Source: Favolaschia claudopus (taxonomy: Eukaryota; Basidiomycota; Agaricomycetes; Agaricales; Mycenaceae). From it: DNA of 64,000 nucleotides. The translations under genes and the position numbers were made by a program. Below the pieces are notes generated by a model, which had not been told where the DNA came from, did no database searches, and was given only the letters and a program-made list of their open reading frames with translations. Every line of letters begins with the position of its first letter. The stretch's first letter is position 1. This document shows, one piece after another, positions 23,137 to 34,426 of the stretch. Location of the stretch: assembly GCA_037176885.1 (NCBI GenBank), contig JAWWNJ010000126.1, positions 1 through 64,000 of the forward strand. The letters are read 5' to 3'.

Positions 23137-25650
23137 ATGAACCTCGTTTTCAAGAACCCATTCGACCCCGCAACCACTTCGACGCTACCCAGCGACGACG
23201 CTAGTCTTAGAGATGACTTCCGAATCAATTCGACGGGGGCGAAGCGCGGATGGAAGCGTTTTCCCGTATTCGTTTCTACTGGGTATCAATATTATATTCG
23301 TTTTTTGTCTTGACTTCATCGTCCAAACCTCCAGAAAACTTCTGGCGCAAAGAAACCTCGCGGGCTGGGCTGGCGCCGTCATCGTCTTGCAACTTTCCTT
23401 GTGGACCTTCGCATTCCTGTTCCTTCGCTCCATATACTTCTCTGGAGGTCTAGCCTTCCCGCTCGCCGTCGCTTTATTCGCGCGAGACAATTCATCCAGA
23501 TTCAATTGGATAACGAATCAGATTACAACAGCGCTCGCAATTTCCTCTACATCGTGAGTTCACTTCCGTCCATCTACCTTGCAAATCCAAGTTGAACGCT
23601 CATGTCCGTCGTAAACAGTTTGTATATTTATTATTTGGGCCTCGGGACCCTTTCGATACAAACAACCGTGGCTCACAGCATTCACGGCGATTATCCTCGT
23701 CCTCGCGACTTGGGCCCAGATATGGGGGTCAGCATCCACTCGCTCCTTACGCAGCTCTGCTCATCGACTCTTTTTTTCCGTTCCTTTTTTCCAGATGGAG
23801 TGACATTCTCGAAGCCCGCCCAATAAACACCTCGATCCAAGTCACGGGCGCCGAACTCGATCTCTCGAGCTCTCGCCTTCATAAATTTGACGATGCTAAC
23901 ATCACGTTGATGTGCATGGAGTCTCACGGTAAATACGCTCGCCGAGTCAAGTTTCTAAGTAATTTGGAATAACATCAAAAAATATTGAACAGTTGTGAGC
24001 CCCGACACTAGGATGGGGTGGACAGGCAGCGGATACGCCTCAGTCTTAGCCAATCTCGGCCTCACTCCGAAAGCAACAATAACCACACCAATCGTATTGA
24101 TGGGCCACTCGATTCACAACTCTACAGGCAAGGCATTTCATTTTCCTGCTTCTCCTCCCCTCTTGCTCGAGTCTTACTGCGATTTAACCCGACAGGTGGC
24201 ATCCTCCCAGCCGTAATAAGAGACAACAACGATATCACACCGTGGTTCCCAACACATTGGTTCCCCGACATAGAGTCGTGGCACAATCTCGACGTACCTT
24301 CTGAGGTCTTTGAAATTCCGGACCCGCCGCCGTACCGGAAATTTCGCTTAAATTTGACACAGCAAGGTGAAGCTTTCCCACATGGCGACAAAGCAGCAAT
24401 AGCTAAAATGTTGAACTCCTCAAATAGGGTTCACTGCCGATGTGTCGTGCAAATTCCAAGCTGCCGACGACGATGAGGATGACGCTGATATCCCTGTCGT
24501 CATTCCCCCGCGCGCAGTCACACTTGCACAAGGAGATGTGGATTTAAACGTTACATTTACCTCGTTTGCTCCACTTGAGGACGACCCACGTACGTGTCTC
24601 TGATATTGAACAGAAACAATGTTGAACTCAGATACAGTGTTGACGAATTCAATCGGCGCATTCACCCACGAAAACCACTCAAGCTACATCTTGGCGTTCG
24701 CAGTGCCGAGTCCGTCCAATGATAGTTATAGTAAGTTGAGTTCGATATCTCACCAAACGTTCCTCCATGCAAGTTCTTTCAATAACTCTATTGCTTACTT
24801 ATCATCGTTGTTAGCTTTCACTCTTCACGCAGACAAGAACATCACCAGCCCGTACCGTTTTCTGCGCACCACCGTTTGTACGATTAGACCCAAGGTCACC
24901 CGCGTCGACGTCGAACATCTTGCGGAGCTCTATCCCGTCGACTCTGATTCTGAGGCCATCTGGACTCCGGTCCGAGTTCGCCCGCGGCCACACGATATTG
25001 CGGTGGACGCCGATATCGACGCAGGGCCAATGAGGGCAGCGGTGTGGAATCTGGCACAGACGATCGTATTGTCGCAGGGGGTTTACACCCATGGCGTCGG
25101 CGACCAGCTGCAATCTCTCCTCGACTTGGCTATGGATTCGGACCCTTTGAGGTGGCTGGATGAGGATGCGGTCGTTTTGCGAATCGTTGTTAGTATATTT
25201 CTTCAGCTTCTGAACTATGTTTCTGACCGGGATGTTCACTTTGACAGGAAGAATACATGCGCGGTGTCGTCGAATACAGTGCAAGCGTAAGCGAATATTC
25301 AAGTTTCCCTGCCGCAGTTTTTCGCTATGGAAGGGTTCAGGTTGACTGCTGAATTAATCCTTCCACAGGTATTCCGTGCGTGTCTTACTGGCCACAAGCA
25401 CTACCTCGAGACATCGGACGAATCGGACGACATGAGCGTCCCAATACATGGCGAGGTTGGTCTTGAAACTCTAGGCTGGATCTGGGAAGGGAGCTTGTGG
25501 CGTATGATGTTGAACATCTTACCCTCAATAATCCTCGGTTGCCTGGCGCTGAACTCTGCGATTGAGGAGATCCGTCGACGTCGGGCTGCTGAACTTTCGG
25601 ATGGCGAGGATAGTGTTCAAGTTGGTATATTAGTTGATTATTCAACGTGA
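23137..25650 (+). CDS. Multi-pass membrane protein of unknown family, paralogue 1
   Basis: I assemble a gene of about ten exons from the ATG at 23137 (MNLVFKNPFDPATTSTLPSD). Intron 1 is 23283-23334. Then come a hydrophobic segment (GWAGAVIVLQLSLWTFAFLF, about residues 60-80), another around GGLAFPLAVALFARDN, and a third (TAFTAIILVLATWAQIWG). A large non-membrane domain with several N-x-S/T sites follows: RMGWTGSGYASVLANLGL, LMGHSIHNST, DITPWFPTHWFPD, GFTADVSCKFQ, HENHSSYILAFAVPSPSNDS, RFLRTTVCTIRPKV, SQGVYTHGVGDQLQSLLDL and MRGVVEYSAS. Near the C-terminus a further hydrophobic helix (MMLNILPSIILGCLALNSA) is followed by basic residues. Nearly every one of these blocks recurs in the gene at 50756-53142, which is what supports the splicing. 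I do not recognise a named family. Topology suggests a lumenal or extracellular middle domain held by N- and C-terminal membrane helices. Confidence 0.78.
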
Positions 25651-25951
25651 ATATTTGGTACATACCCAGAAGTCTCGTGGAGAAATTCAAAGCATATTAT
25701 GTTTCGGCTTGGTTCCCACCGAGCCGGTATACTGTACTGAGCATTATCGACCTTATGCCAGTGGAATTCGAGTCAGTCGTCGACCGCATATTTGGAACTC
25801 AACAGAAACGCGCGGCTCGCTGGACCCTCATGTAACTTGAAGCAGCATGCACAACTGGCAGTGCCCACACAAGCTCCAGTTGAGCTACTACATGGCAACC
25901 TTGAGATGGTATTCCGACTTCCCAGTCGCTCCACTCAACTGTAAGAACAGA
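25651..25951. other. Convergent 3' intergenic
   Basis: Between the membrane protein and the methyltransferase. A 62-codon frame (25647-25835) overlaps the end of the membrane gene and has no recognisable motif. Confidence 0.35.
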
Positions 25952-27153
25952 TTACATGCGCTGCGCCCAGACAAGATAAAAATCGAAAAGGCACTGGAAC
26001 GCTTCACTGTCTAATTCCGCGGCAGACTTTTCTGTGAGTTCTTTCGTGACTCCTTCTTCAGCGAAACGATCACACCAATATTTCGCCAGTTGCTTCAGTG
26101 TGGACCTCAAGGTGACTCCAAGTTGAGCTAATTCCGGTGCGACTGTCAAAAAGCTTCATTTAGAGAACATCATTCAATCGAGAATGAGAATTTGAACCCA
26201 CCTCCCATATTATCGCACACCGGGATGGGCACTTTCTGGGTATGGATTGTTGAAAACATACTTGTGCTTCGAATGGCTGACTCCATCTTCCTACCGAAGC
26301 CAATGTCAGCACCGTATGCTGCTACGATGCCACTCCACAAGGTCAGGAGTTTCGACACTATCGGTCCCCCGGTCTCAATTGCCGAGTAGTTGTCCATGTC
26401 TTCCAGGAAAAGCCAACCCCCACGTTTGACGAGTTGAGCGGCACGTTTCACGGCGTCTACGGCATTTGGAACCTGCATCTGGTATTGAACAAGGACTGAG
26501 GCAGTCGAACAAGGACAGAAACGGACATGGATGAGAAGGAACCGCGCGTGAACCACGTCAAATGACATTGGTTCGAAAGCCAGAGGCTGCGTTACGTCGA
26601 CAAGCTGGAAGCGCATGTTGTTTAGCAGGTTCGTGCTGAAAAATAACAACATTGATATCGGGTTGCGATAAGTTTTTGATGGGACTTACCCTTGAAGAGT
26701 ATGTGATGTATCGGCCACCACCACCTCCGCTTCGGGATATTGAGAGGCAATATCAAAAGCCCTGAGGATATGACAAGTAACTTGTACCCCTAGGCGACTC
26801 GTACGTCTGCTAAGTACCAAGCTCCGCTTCCGCAGCTTGAAATTCAAGTTCAGAGCTTGACCTTGGACGATATATTCAGACAGGTAGGCTCACCCAAGAT
26901 CCAGAATCCTTCGCGGCGAGGGGTCGTATATCTCGGGAGCAAAAGCCACTTGGCTGTTCTGGTAATTTCGAATCGAGAGATGGAGCTCGTCAAGTCTGTT
27001 TCGTTTGTGAACAAATTTAAATGGAGAGATGGGTTGAAGACGCTCACCTGTCTTTCTCAGCCGTGGCCTGGGCAGTCTGGAATAATGGGGGGTTGGAAAG
27101 GATTTTGGTTCGCGCTACCAACTCACCTCGATGGTGTACAGTGACTTGACCAT
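25952..27153 (-). CDS. Class I SAM-dependent methyltransferase
   Basis: A seven-strand Rossmann methyltransferase of about 310-330 residues, in the broad UbiE/LaeA-like group. From the ATG at 27153 (MVKSLYTIE) the spliced protein reads ATAEKDRLDELHLSIRNYQ, then FAPEIYDPSPRRILDLG, then motif I CGSGAW, then AFDIASQYPEAEVVVADTSH with the acidic end of strand 2. Motif I is supplied by a micro-exon of only 18 nt (26835-26818) between introns 26893-26836 and 26817-26762. Later blocks are MRFQLVDVTQPLAFEPMSFD, VVHARFLLIHV (motif III area), RAAQLVKRGGWLFLEDMDNY (motif IV area), LTLWSGIVAAYGADIGFGRK, and a C-terminal helix stopping after WAQRM at 25952. Substrate unknown; there is no biosynthetic cluster to help. 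An extra upstream exon cannot be excluded. Confidence 0.85.
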
Positions 27154-27671
27154 GGCGAAACCAGTGTTGAATTGGAGATGAGAACTGCCTTATCGCGTTC
27201 CGATTGCAGGGTATTAAATCGTCAAAGCAATACATTCTAGAAAACTGACCATTTAATCCAGTTTCCTCGTCCTTCCAGCACCCGACAAAGATCCGCTTCA
27301 CAATGTCATAGAAGACTTTGGCTTCTCCAGAGGATAAGAGGAACTTGGCCAGAAATCGCGGAAAGGACGGATTAGAAGAAGATGAACGCACTATACATGT
27401 GCTCGAGTGCGCAGGCGGCAGTACTTATAGAATTGCCAACTGGGGAGCTATCATCTGTCGACGAGTTACGTCCGTTCGTGACAGAAGTCGGTGCATGGGC
27501 GAGCAGCCCCGAAACTCATTCTAACAAATGATAGAGACCAAATCAAGACGAACCATATCCCAAGCAGGGAGCACTGAGCTGCTATAATCCAACTTGAAAG
27601 GGGGATTCAAAGATAAGGAAAAACATATCTCACCTCCAGATTTTTTCAAGCTCAGCCTAGTACCTCCCTCC
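27154..27671. other. Intergenic upstream of the methyltransferase
   Basis: About 520 bases with the presumed methyltransferase promoter; no gene seen. Confidence 0.4.
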
Positions 27672-30170
27672 TTCCCGAATGGGGATTACTTAGCCTGTCT
27701 ACAGTAACGACAGTTTTTTTTTGCCGATGTTATGAAGATACGGTTGACTGGGTCCCAGGAGGGGTACTATTCCTTCGAAACGACAGAAAAAAAACAGCAC
27801 TACGAATCTACGATGCGATGGGGATGCTTGGAAAGTCACATCGTCATCGGAGATAGGCGCGTGCGGCAGTTCGCCAGAACTCATTAAATAAGTGAGCTAA
27901 GGGCAAAGCGAGGGGACGCTGAAAGCCCACTGCTTTCGAGGTGGAAGTTGAGAGCAAGTTGGTATTCGGTGTTTCGGAGCAAACGCAAATTTCGGCCGAG
28001 TAAGGCCGAGTCCCAAACCCTTGCCTCCTTCGCCATAGACGCAACACAGACGACGACGACGACGAAGATTCTGTCTTGTGAGGCGTTTGGACTATGCTCG
28101 CTAGGTCACTGCTATATGCTGCGACTGTTCTGTACGAGACCTCCCCAGTATCACTGGCGCCTGCAATGCCCAGTCTGCTGCACAAATGGCTGGGAATGCT
28201 CCCCGTTCTGCTACCAGAGGCACGAGCTTAGACGCACGCGCGTCTCTGGGAGTGTGGTGCTATAGGGAACAACTATGAGTACCGAAACTTCAAAAGCACT
28301 TCATGCACAAGCGCCAACTTCTTTGTCAACAAATCTATTCTCGCTGAGCTCGCCATGACTTTTTGGGAAGTAGTGTACAAGCAAGGTATGTCTCATTCTA
28401 TCATCTCTGTTTACTACAATTCATGTATAAGCTCCCTACCAGGATCTCAGAATCTCTTCGGACTCTCCATTGCGGTTCTCGTCGACGGATGATGCGTACT
28501 ATTCTCCCTCTCCGAGTCAGACTTCGACGCCCTGTCCGCCATCGTCGTATCAAGATTCTACGAACACAGACGGCCAATACTCGCCGATTCACTTGCGCAC
28601 AGACTCAGCTCCTTGTCATCTCTCTCCTCTTCATTGCCGCCCTCGCCCACCACACATCCTGTGTTTATTTGTGTCACGGCTACAATACGTGCGCGCGTGC
28701 CTTCTATTAACCTGCTTCACTTACTTATGATCCTTTGTGCTCTAGACGACGGGTCGAAGGCAGCCGAAGGCTGTTCATCGCGTCGGGATGATACCCTCGC
28801 GGAGTAGACTCCGTCCCTGGTGCTGGTGCTCGTGGCGCCGGACGAGGATCCTGATCGTAGTTGCTGCAAGTATCCGGACGCGCCTGACTGCAATGCAAGA
28901 AGACAGGCTGAGGAAGGAGGGATGTTGTTCGGCGGTTAGCGGGAGGCGGGTTTGTGAGGTACCACCTGCGGGAGGGAGGGGCCGCCGTCTCGTTAACACC
29001 TAAGTCAGCTCGATGCCAGCAGCATGACTTCGAGCGCATGCAGCCCCGTCCGTGGCATCAACGTATCGCCCCCTTGACCACAGGAATTCGTGGCGCATCG
29101 AGATGACCGACCGTCGAGATATCCACGCACCAGTCGGAGCAGTGGGCGCTGCACGGGCTCCCCGCTTCTATGTCGCCTCGTCGGATGATCCTTACAACCC
29201 TCACTAGACATTCTCCCCGCTCAGCCACACCCGTTCCCACTCTCGACTCGACCCCTACCAGGCTCATCGATGACAATCATTCTCCCCGTTTCTCTGGATT
29301 CGCGTACGACATCCAGCGTGCTCAGCAGTATCGAAGCATTCCTCTTCGCGGGCCATGTACTCGCCCTTGGGACCGGGGGGTATACGAGCCAGTGGTGCAT
29401 CCAAAACCAGGACTCGCAAAGGCGGGATGAGGATGTCGCGGGGTGAGACGGAAGGATGTGTCAATCTGAGGAGCAGATAGGATTTTCCGCTATGGCTGGG
29501 CGGCGCTAAGAAGGAGGGTGAACGTGTCGGTGGAGAGAGCGGAAGCGGAGGGAGATTGGCATTGACGGCGGTGTGTTGCGGCGCGTCCGGATGCCACGCA
29601 CCGGTGGACCCTTAACGCGCTCTGTCTCGGCATCCTATCCGCCCATCGGATTGACAGTGCACCCTATCGGCGTCCCACCACTCGACATTCGCTCCACCTC
29701 CCGATTGCGTCCAGTATGTATGTATTATATCCTCGTTTTGGGTACGCGACGTGATTGTATATATCATGCCCTAGACCCCAAAGACGGATGATGTAGACCA
29801 TGTCGGGAAGGCGAAGGGAGATCGGACGGACATTGGAGGCAGGATTGGCGGAGTACGTGCGGAAGGACGTTGGGAGGTGGGATGTAGTTGGGGAGATGAT
29901 GGGATAGAGAAAGTACGAGCTGCCGGGAGGGGGATCCGCGAGCTGCGAGGAGTCCGGGTGCGCCATGTGTTACCGTTGTTCAGCATCCCGCGATTTCGTC
30001 GCACAACGGTCTCGACAGGGGATCGACAGCAATGTGGCTCGAGCTTTTGCTGCCCCGCTCGTCGCGAGACGTCCACTCCATGCTTGTCGTTGCTCGAATA
30101 CGGACAATTCATTCAAACCATTGTACCCAACGACAGATCTAACTTGACCACTCACGAATACAAGAAAGTA
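27672..30170 (+). repeat. Dispersed repeat, copy 1 (long)
   Basis: A stretch of about 2.5 kb with a second, same-orientation copy at 39955-41955 and a short inverted copy at about 31540-31842. Matching anchors in copies 1 and 2 include GGGCAAAGCGAGGGGACGCT, GTTTCGGAGCAA, AAGGTATGTCTCATTCTATC, the run around CCGATTCACTTGCGCACAGA, AATGCAAGAAGACAGGCTGA and CTCGAATACGGAC near the end. The copies differ by many substitutions and indels. In both, short open frames change or stop, so I see no intact gene; it looks like an old transposable element or a duplicated non-coding segment. Its first 210 bases are the part shared with the inverted copy. Confidence 0.7.
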
Positions 30171-30242
30171 CATGATTCATTCTAAACTTCTTCCCTTTCT
30201 TCCCCTCCTCTAATTTAAACTTCCTTTCCTCCCGTCCGGCCC

Positions 30243-31430
30243 TCACGGTGCGCTAAAATACTCGGGCAACACATACGCGAGCGCGGCGTTCTTGACTGAC
30301 AGAGGCGGGGCCATGAGGGCGAATTGCATGCAGCCTTTTTCTTCGGTGAGGAGGGTGGAGGTCTACGGAAGGGGAATAAGCATGAGCAAGGAAATGACGA
30401 CGAGAAGAAACCGAGGACTCACCGAATCCGCAGCTGCAGCACCGAGAAGGCGCTCGATAACGTGCGCGGCGACGTGTCGGGAGGTGTCTGCATTTTGCTT
30501 AAGGATGGCCCCGACTTCCGCTGCGGTGACGCCTGCTTCGTGGGGTCTCCAAGCGTCGTAGTCGGTCGCGGTTGCGATGAGTGCGAAGCTGCGATCGTAA
30601 GCTGATCAGTAATGGCGGACATCAGGCACACATACACACACCTAATCTCCGCCTCCCTGGCAAGCTTCGCCTCCGGCAATGCGGTCATCCCAATGAGATC
30701 CCCACCCCACATCCTATACATCAGACTCTCCGCCCTCGTCGAGAACTGCGGCCCCTCCATCACCACCAACGTCTTTTCCGTCCAAAGCTTCGTCCCTCTC
30801 CCTTCGCTCTGTAACGCCTCCTTCACCGCGCCCTCCAACCACCGCCCCAATCCCTTCGCATACGGATCGCCGAACCCCGCATGGGCGACGACGCCGGTGT
30901 CATCGAAGAAGGACGTGGGGCGCACGCCCTTGGTGCGGTCGATGAGCTGGGAGGGGAGGATGAAGTCACCTGGGGCGATCTCTTCGCGGAGGGAGCCGAC
31001 GGCGGAGAAGGCGAGGATGGTGGAGACGCCGAGCGATTTGAGGGCGGCGATGTTGGCGCGGGCAGGGATGGTGGAGGGGGAGATGGTGTGGCCGACGCCG
31101 TGGCGGGCGACGAAGGCGACGAGGGCGCCGGAGGGGAGGGAGGAGATGGCGATCGGGGAGGAGGGGAACCCCCAGGGCTGGAATTATGGTGTGTGAGGGA
31201 AGATATAACAAGCTAAAGGTTCAGATTTACGCACGGTTTCGGGGTTCACATGTTTTCTACAAGAGCTTCAGCCTTTGTCTAAGCGAAAACGAAGCGATTT
31301 GACTTGCATAAAAGTCAGATTGTCGAGGTTATACAGCCCGCTGCCGCCGATGACGCCCACAAGCACTACAAATGCTCAGTCCCGACAATTTTGGAGCAGT
31401 TCCATTTGACTTACCTTTATCGGTGGCCAT
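30243..31430 (-). CDS. MEU1: S-methyl-5'-thioadenosine phosphorylase
   Basis: Cleaves methylthioadenosine, a by-product of polyamine synthesis, with phosphate to adenine and methylthioribose-1-phosphate; cytosolic, first step of methionine salvage. The ATG at 31430 gives MATDK, then after an intron [19 protein letters not shown] with the phosphate-binding GGSG. A GC-AG intron (31307-31257, donor GCAAGT) leads to a 22-nt exon encoding KHVNPET, and the next exon opens [11 protein letters not shown]. Later family blocks are all present: [100 protein letters not shown] and [14 protein letters not shown]. The final exon (30350-30243) ends EYFSAP. The gene looks complete and functional. It lies between dispersed repeat copy 1 and its inverted fragment, and near a purine-type permease on the same strand. 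Confidence 0.95.
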
Positions 31431-31539
31431 TTGTGAGGTGGGAGGTGTGGGAGGGTGGTGAGAGTTGCGAAGAAAATGTGGGATCAGTGATCGTCGGCGA
31501 TCGCCGTGCGCATCAGATGGAATTGCGATGTGTTGGCTG

Positions 31540-31842
31540 AGCAAGCTGAGGTCTCTGCGTTCGCCCCGGGCCCGCTTTGCCCTTGACCTATTCATCTGCA
31601 TGATGTCTGGCGAATTGTCGCACGTCGCTATCTCCGATGACGATGTGACTTTTTAAGCATGCTGCATCCCCACCGCATCGTACTTGGTGCTGATTTTTTT
31701 CTTCAATGTCGTTTCGAAGGAATATTATAATCCCTCCTCAGCCTGGAATCCAGTCAAAATCCGGAAGAAAAGAGCCTGTATCTTCAAAACATCGGCGAAA
31801 ACTGTCGCTACTGTAGACAAGCTAAGTAATTCCCATTCGGGA
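31540..31842 (-). repeat. Dispersed repeat, inverted partial copy
   Basis: Positions about 31602-31842 match the reverse complement of 27672-27881 (for example ATCTCCGATGACGATGTGAC and TGTCGTTTCGAAGGAATA). Weaker similarity continues back to about 31540 (CGCTTTGCCCTTG), that is, into the main repeat. Both arms can be read as SGEL-H--ISDDDVTF, but neither is an open gene. Confidence 0.75.
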
Positions 31843-32078
31843 ATTGGACACCGCGCGAGTCAGGGTTAGAAATTCAATTCCTTGTATTCGAGCTTCCTTG
31901 ACAAATCTCTGGGCTCGGCAACAGAACCAATACTCAAATTCCAGGGATGCTGCTCGGTCCAGCGACTCTCACTCTACTGATCAAAACGATCCGAGCTGGC
32001 CCGGCTAAAATATGTTTAGGAAGCTTGGGAATGGTAGTCGGAATACCTGCACGCTGAATATTTATCAAGTGAGAAGGT
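31843..32078. other. 3' region of the permease
   Basis: No gene; presumed transcript end of the NCS1 permease. Confidence 0.35.
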
Positions 32079-33998
32079 TTACCGGCCAATGTATTTGATT
32101 TCTAGCCATCGAAAGACTGGAAATGTAACACCAGCAAACACGGCAGCAAGCTATCTCGGTCAATGAGGAAGGGATAAATCAAAGCATCAAATATGGGACT
32201 CACCTCAAATCCCAGATCCGCGCCGAATTCCTCGCCCGCTTTACGACCAAGCGGACCGATATACCAGACCTGGGCCATCCCAACGACAGCACCTGCGACG
32301 CCAAAGCATCCCGCAAGTAAACCCGCGATTCCAATGGGAAGGCGAGATGGGCTATCCCAATCCTCGAAATTGTAGCCGCCAAGACGTCCCCCAGGTCGGC
32401 GAAAAATGAAATGCTCCTCAGCAGCAATGACGGTGAAGAAAGCCGTCCAATAGCTGAGAATCGAAAGAAAATTGGACAGGATCTCTGAAAAGTGTTCTCG
32501 ACCGGCGACTCCAGCTCCGGTGTACGCCGCAAACACTATGACCGTCCAGAAGAAGCGGGGTATCTTTGCGAATGGGCGCCCGAGGGCTTGGATTGATAGT
32601 GCTGCGGAATATGTATTTGGCACGTTGTTAGCGCTGAAAGATGGAATCAAAACAGGAATAAATTATTGTGAAATGGACTGACATCACGGAAAATGCGAGA
32701 ACGAAGAGGATGAATTTGCCTCCGCCTCGCCACGGCGAAAGAATCTGACCCAACAGTCCACCAGGTCCGCCATTGGCAAAGGCGTCGGTGTAAGACGGGT
32801 CGGTGATAGTCATGAGAGCCGCTCCCACGATTTCAACGAAGACGATTGGGATGAAGAGGCCGAGGAAAGTGAGGATGAAGACGCTGACAGCTGGGGTTTC
32901 CGCAGGCAAACGACAGTTATAATCAGCGGCTACAGGTGCCCAGCCCACGACGGAACCGAAAACGATTCCCCCAAAGCTCAAAATGTCTGATGAAAGCGCC
33001 TTGCCGGAATCTTCCGACTGTTTCTGAGCATTCACGTCGTAACCCGCTTTGCTACCCAATCCCAGGAGGAAGAGCATTACTAGGAAGAGAACCATCCAGG
33101 CGTAACGCTCGCAATGATGCACCATATGATATCCTGTATTCATTTCAGTAGATCAACGAGAAGGAGAACGAGGCTGTTATACCGATGAAGCACGGAATCA
33201 AACTGCATACACCGATAATGACAATTCCGGCGGCTAGAGGAAGTGTTCCAGGATTGATGGATGCGAGGGTCTGTCCGCCGAGAATCACTGCAGTGACGGA
33301 GAAGCCTAACCTTGGGGAATGTTCAACAAAAATCCAGTAAAAGGCAAAGCAAGCCTTACTGCGTCAAAATATTCAGAATCGAGTGAATTGTGCATCCCAG
33401 ATACCCTGAGCTATACCGCGTGATAATCATGGTACGTAGACCGGTTTGCGGGCCCAATGTCGAGATGAACGAAGTGGGTATAGCTCCGAGTGCGGTAAAG
33501 CAGAAAATTGTGGATATCGCATGGCTATGGGTAGAAGTCAGCGGCTTTGGATCGTACGATAATAGTATCGTCACGTACGGCAATGTGAGCGTGAAAATAC
33601 TTTGGGCGAGCATGCCAATTGGAAGGGTGGTTAGGACAGTGTTTACTGACCTAGAGGTAAGCTTGAGGTGAATTGCTTATTGCGAGGCAAGCAACGACGA
33701 GCTTACCACCACATCAACAGGCTATACTCGCCGGAAGTGTAGATATAGCCAGCCGCAATTCATCAAATGAGAGAACACACTTGTTCCACATATTTCTGGT
33801 CTCTCTCTGGTCCTCCGGCACTCTCTCCACACCTCGAGCTTCAACGCCGCCGCGAGCGAAAAGTCGGGACAAGGCCGAACCCACAAAAGCAAACCGCTTC
33901 GGAGGGTCATGGCTCGGAACGCTTGAATCCTCGGGGCCATTCTGGTGTGCAGATTCCAAGTCTTTGGTTTCAGAGGGAGCTGGGGTAGGCGCGGTCAT
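32079..33998 (-). CDS. NCS1-family purine/cytosine permease (Fcy2-like)
   Basis: A plasma-membrane proton symporter for nucleobases, about 520 residues with 12 predicted helices. The ATG at 33998 opens a hydrophilic tail (MTAPTPAPSETKDLESAHQN) and LSRLFARGGVEARGVERVP, the usual NCS1 entry. Family blocks follow: GYHMVHHCERYAWMVLFLV, FGSVVGWAPVAADYNCRLP (signature loop), FANGGPGGLLGQILSPWRGG, then after an intron NNVPNTYSAALSIQALGRPF, FWTVIVFAAYTGAGVAGREH, FLSILSYWTAFFTVIAAEEH and RLPIGIAGLLAGCFGVAGAV. The last exon starts after an intron within 32204-32153 and reads ELAAVFAGVTFPVFRWLEIK, stopping at 32079. It resembles fungal Fcy2/FcyB carriers of adenine, guanine, hypoxanthine and cytosine. 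A TATTTAA lies 65 bases upstream of the start. Confidence 0.93.
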
Positions 33999-34426
33999 AC
34001 TGTGAGGAGGGTGGGGAGGCGGTTGACGGTTGACAGCCACAAGAAAAAAAACTCTCCGCGGCTTAAATAGATCGGGATTTTGCGGTACCTCGTGGTGGGT
34101 CTTGAGATAGTGGACACTATTTTTGGCATGGCAGGAATAGAGTGAACACGAAATTGTTGAAACTTTTCCGATCAAGTAAGTATCCAGTCCACCCACCAAC
34201 AAAATACCTGGGGGAATAACTGGGCTTGCAATTTTGGACAGAGTCTTTGAGATTTGCAGAAAGGTTGAGGCATCGCCTTACCGCATATAGAGGGTCTGTA
34301 GACAGGAAATTGGTTCGGTGAGCGTCCGCCGTTGTTCAAGTTCACTGTTCAGCTACGGAGATGACGGTAGAAAGCAGATGGACGTGACCGTGATCGCATC
34401 ATTACGCATCAGATGCGCCTTACGTT
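33999..34426. promoter_or_regulatory. Divergent promoter region, permease and MYND protein
   Basis: About 430 bases between the minus-strand permease and the plus-strand MYND gene. A TATA-like TATTTAA (34063-34069, minus) serves the permease. No other element is certain. Confidence 0.4.
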
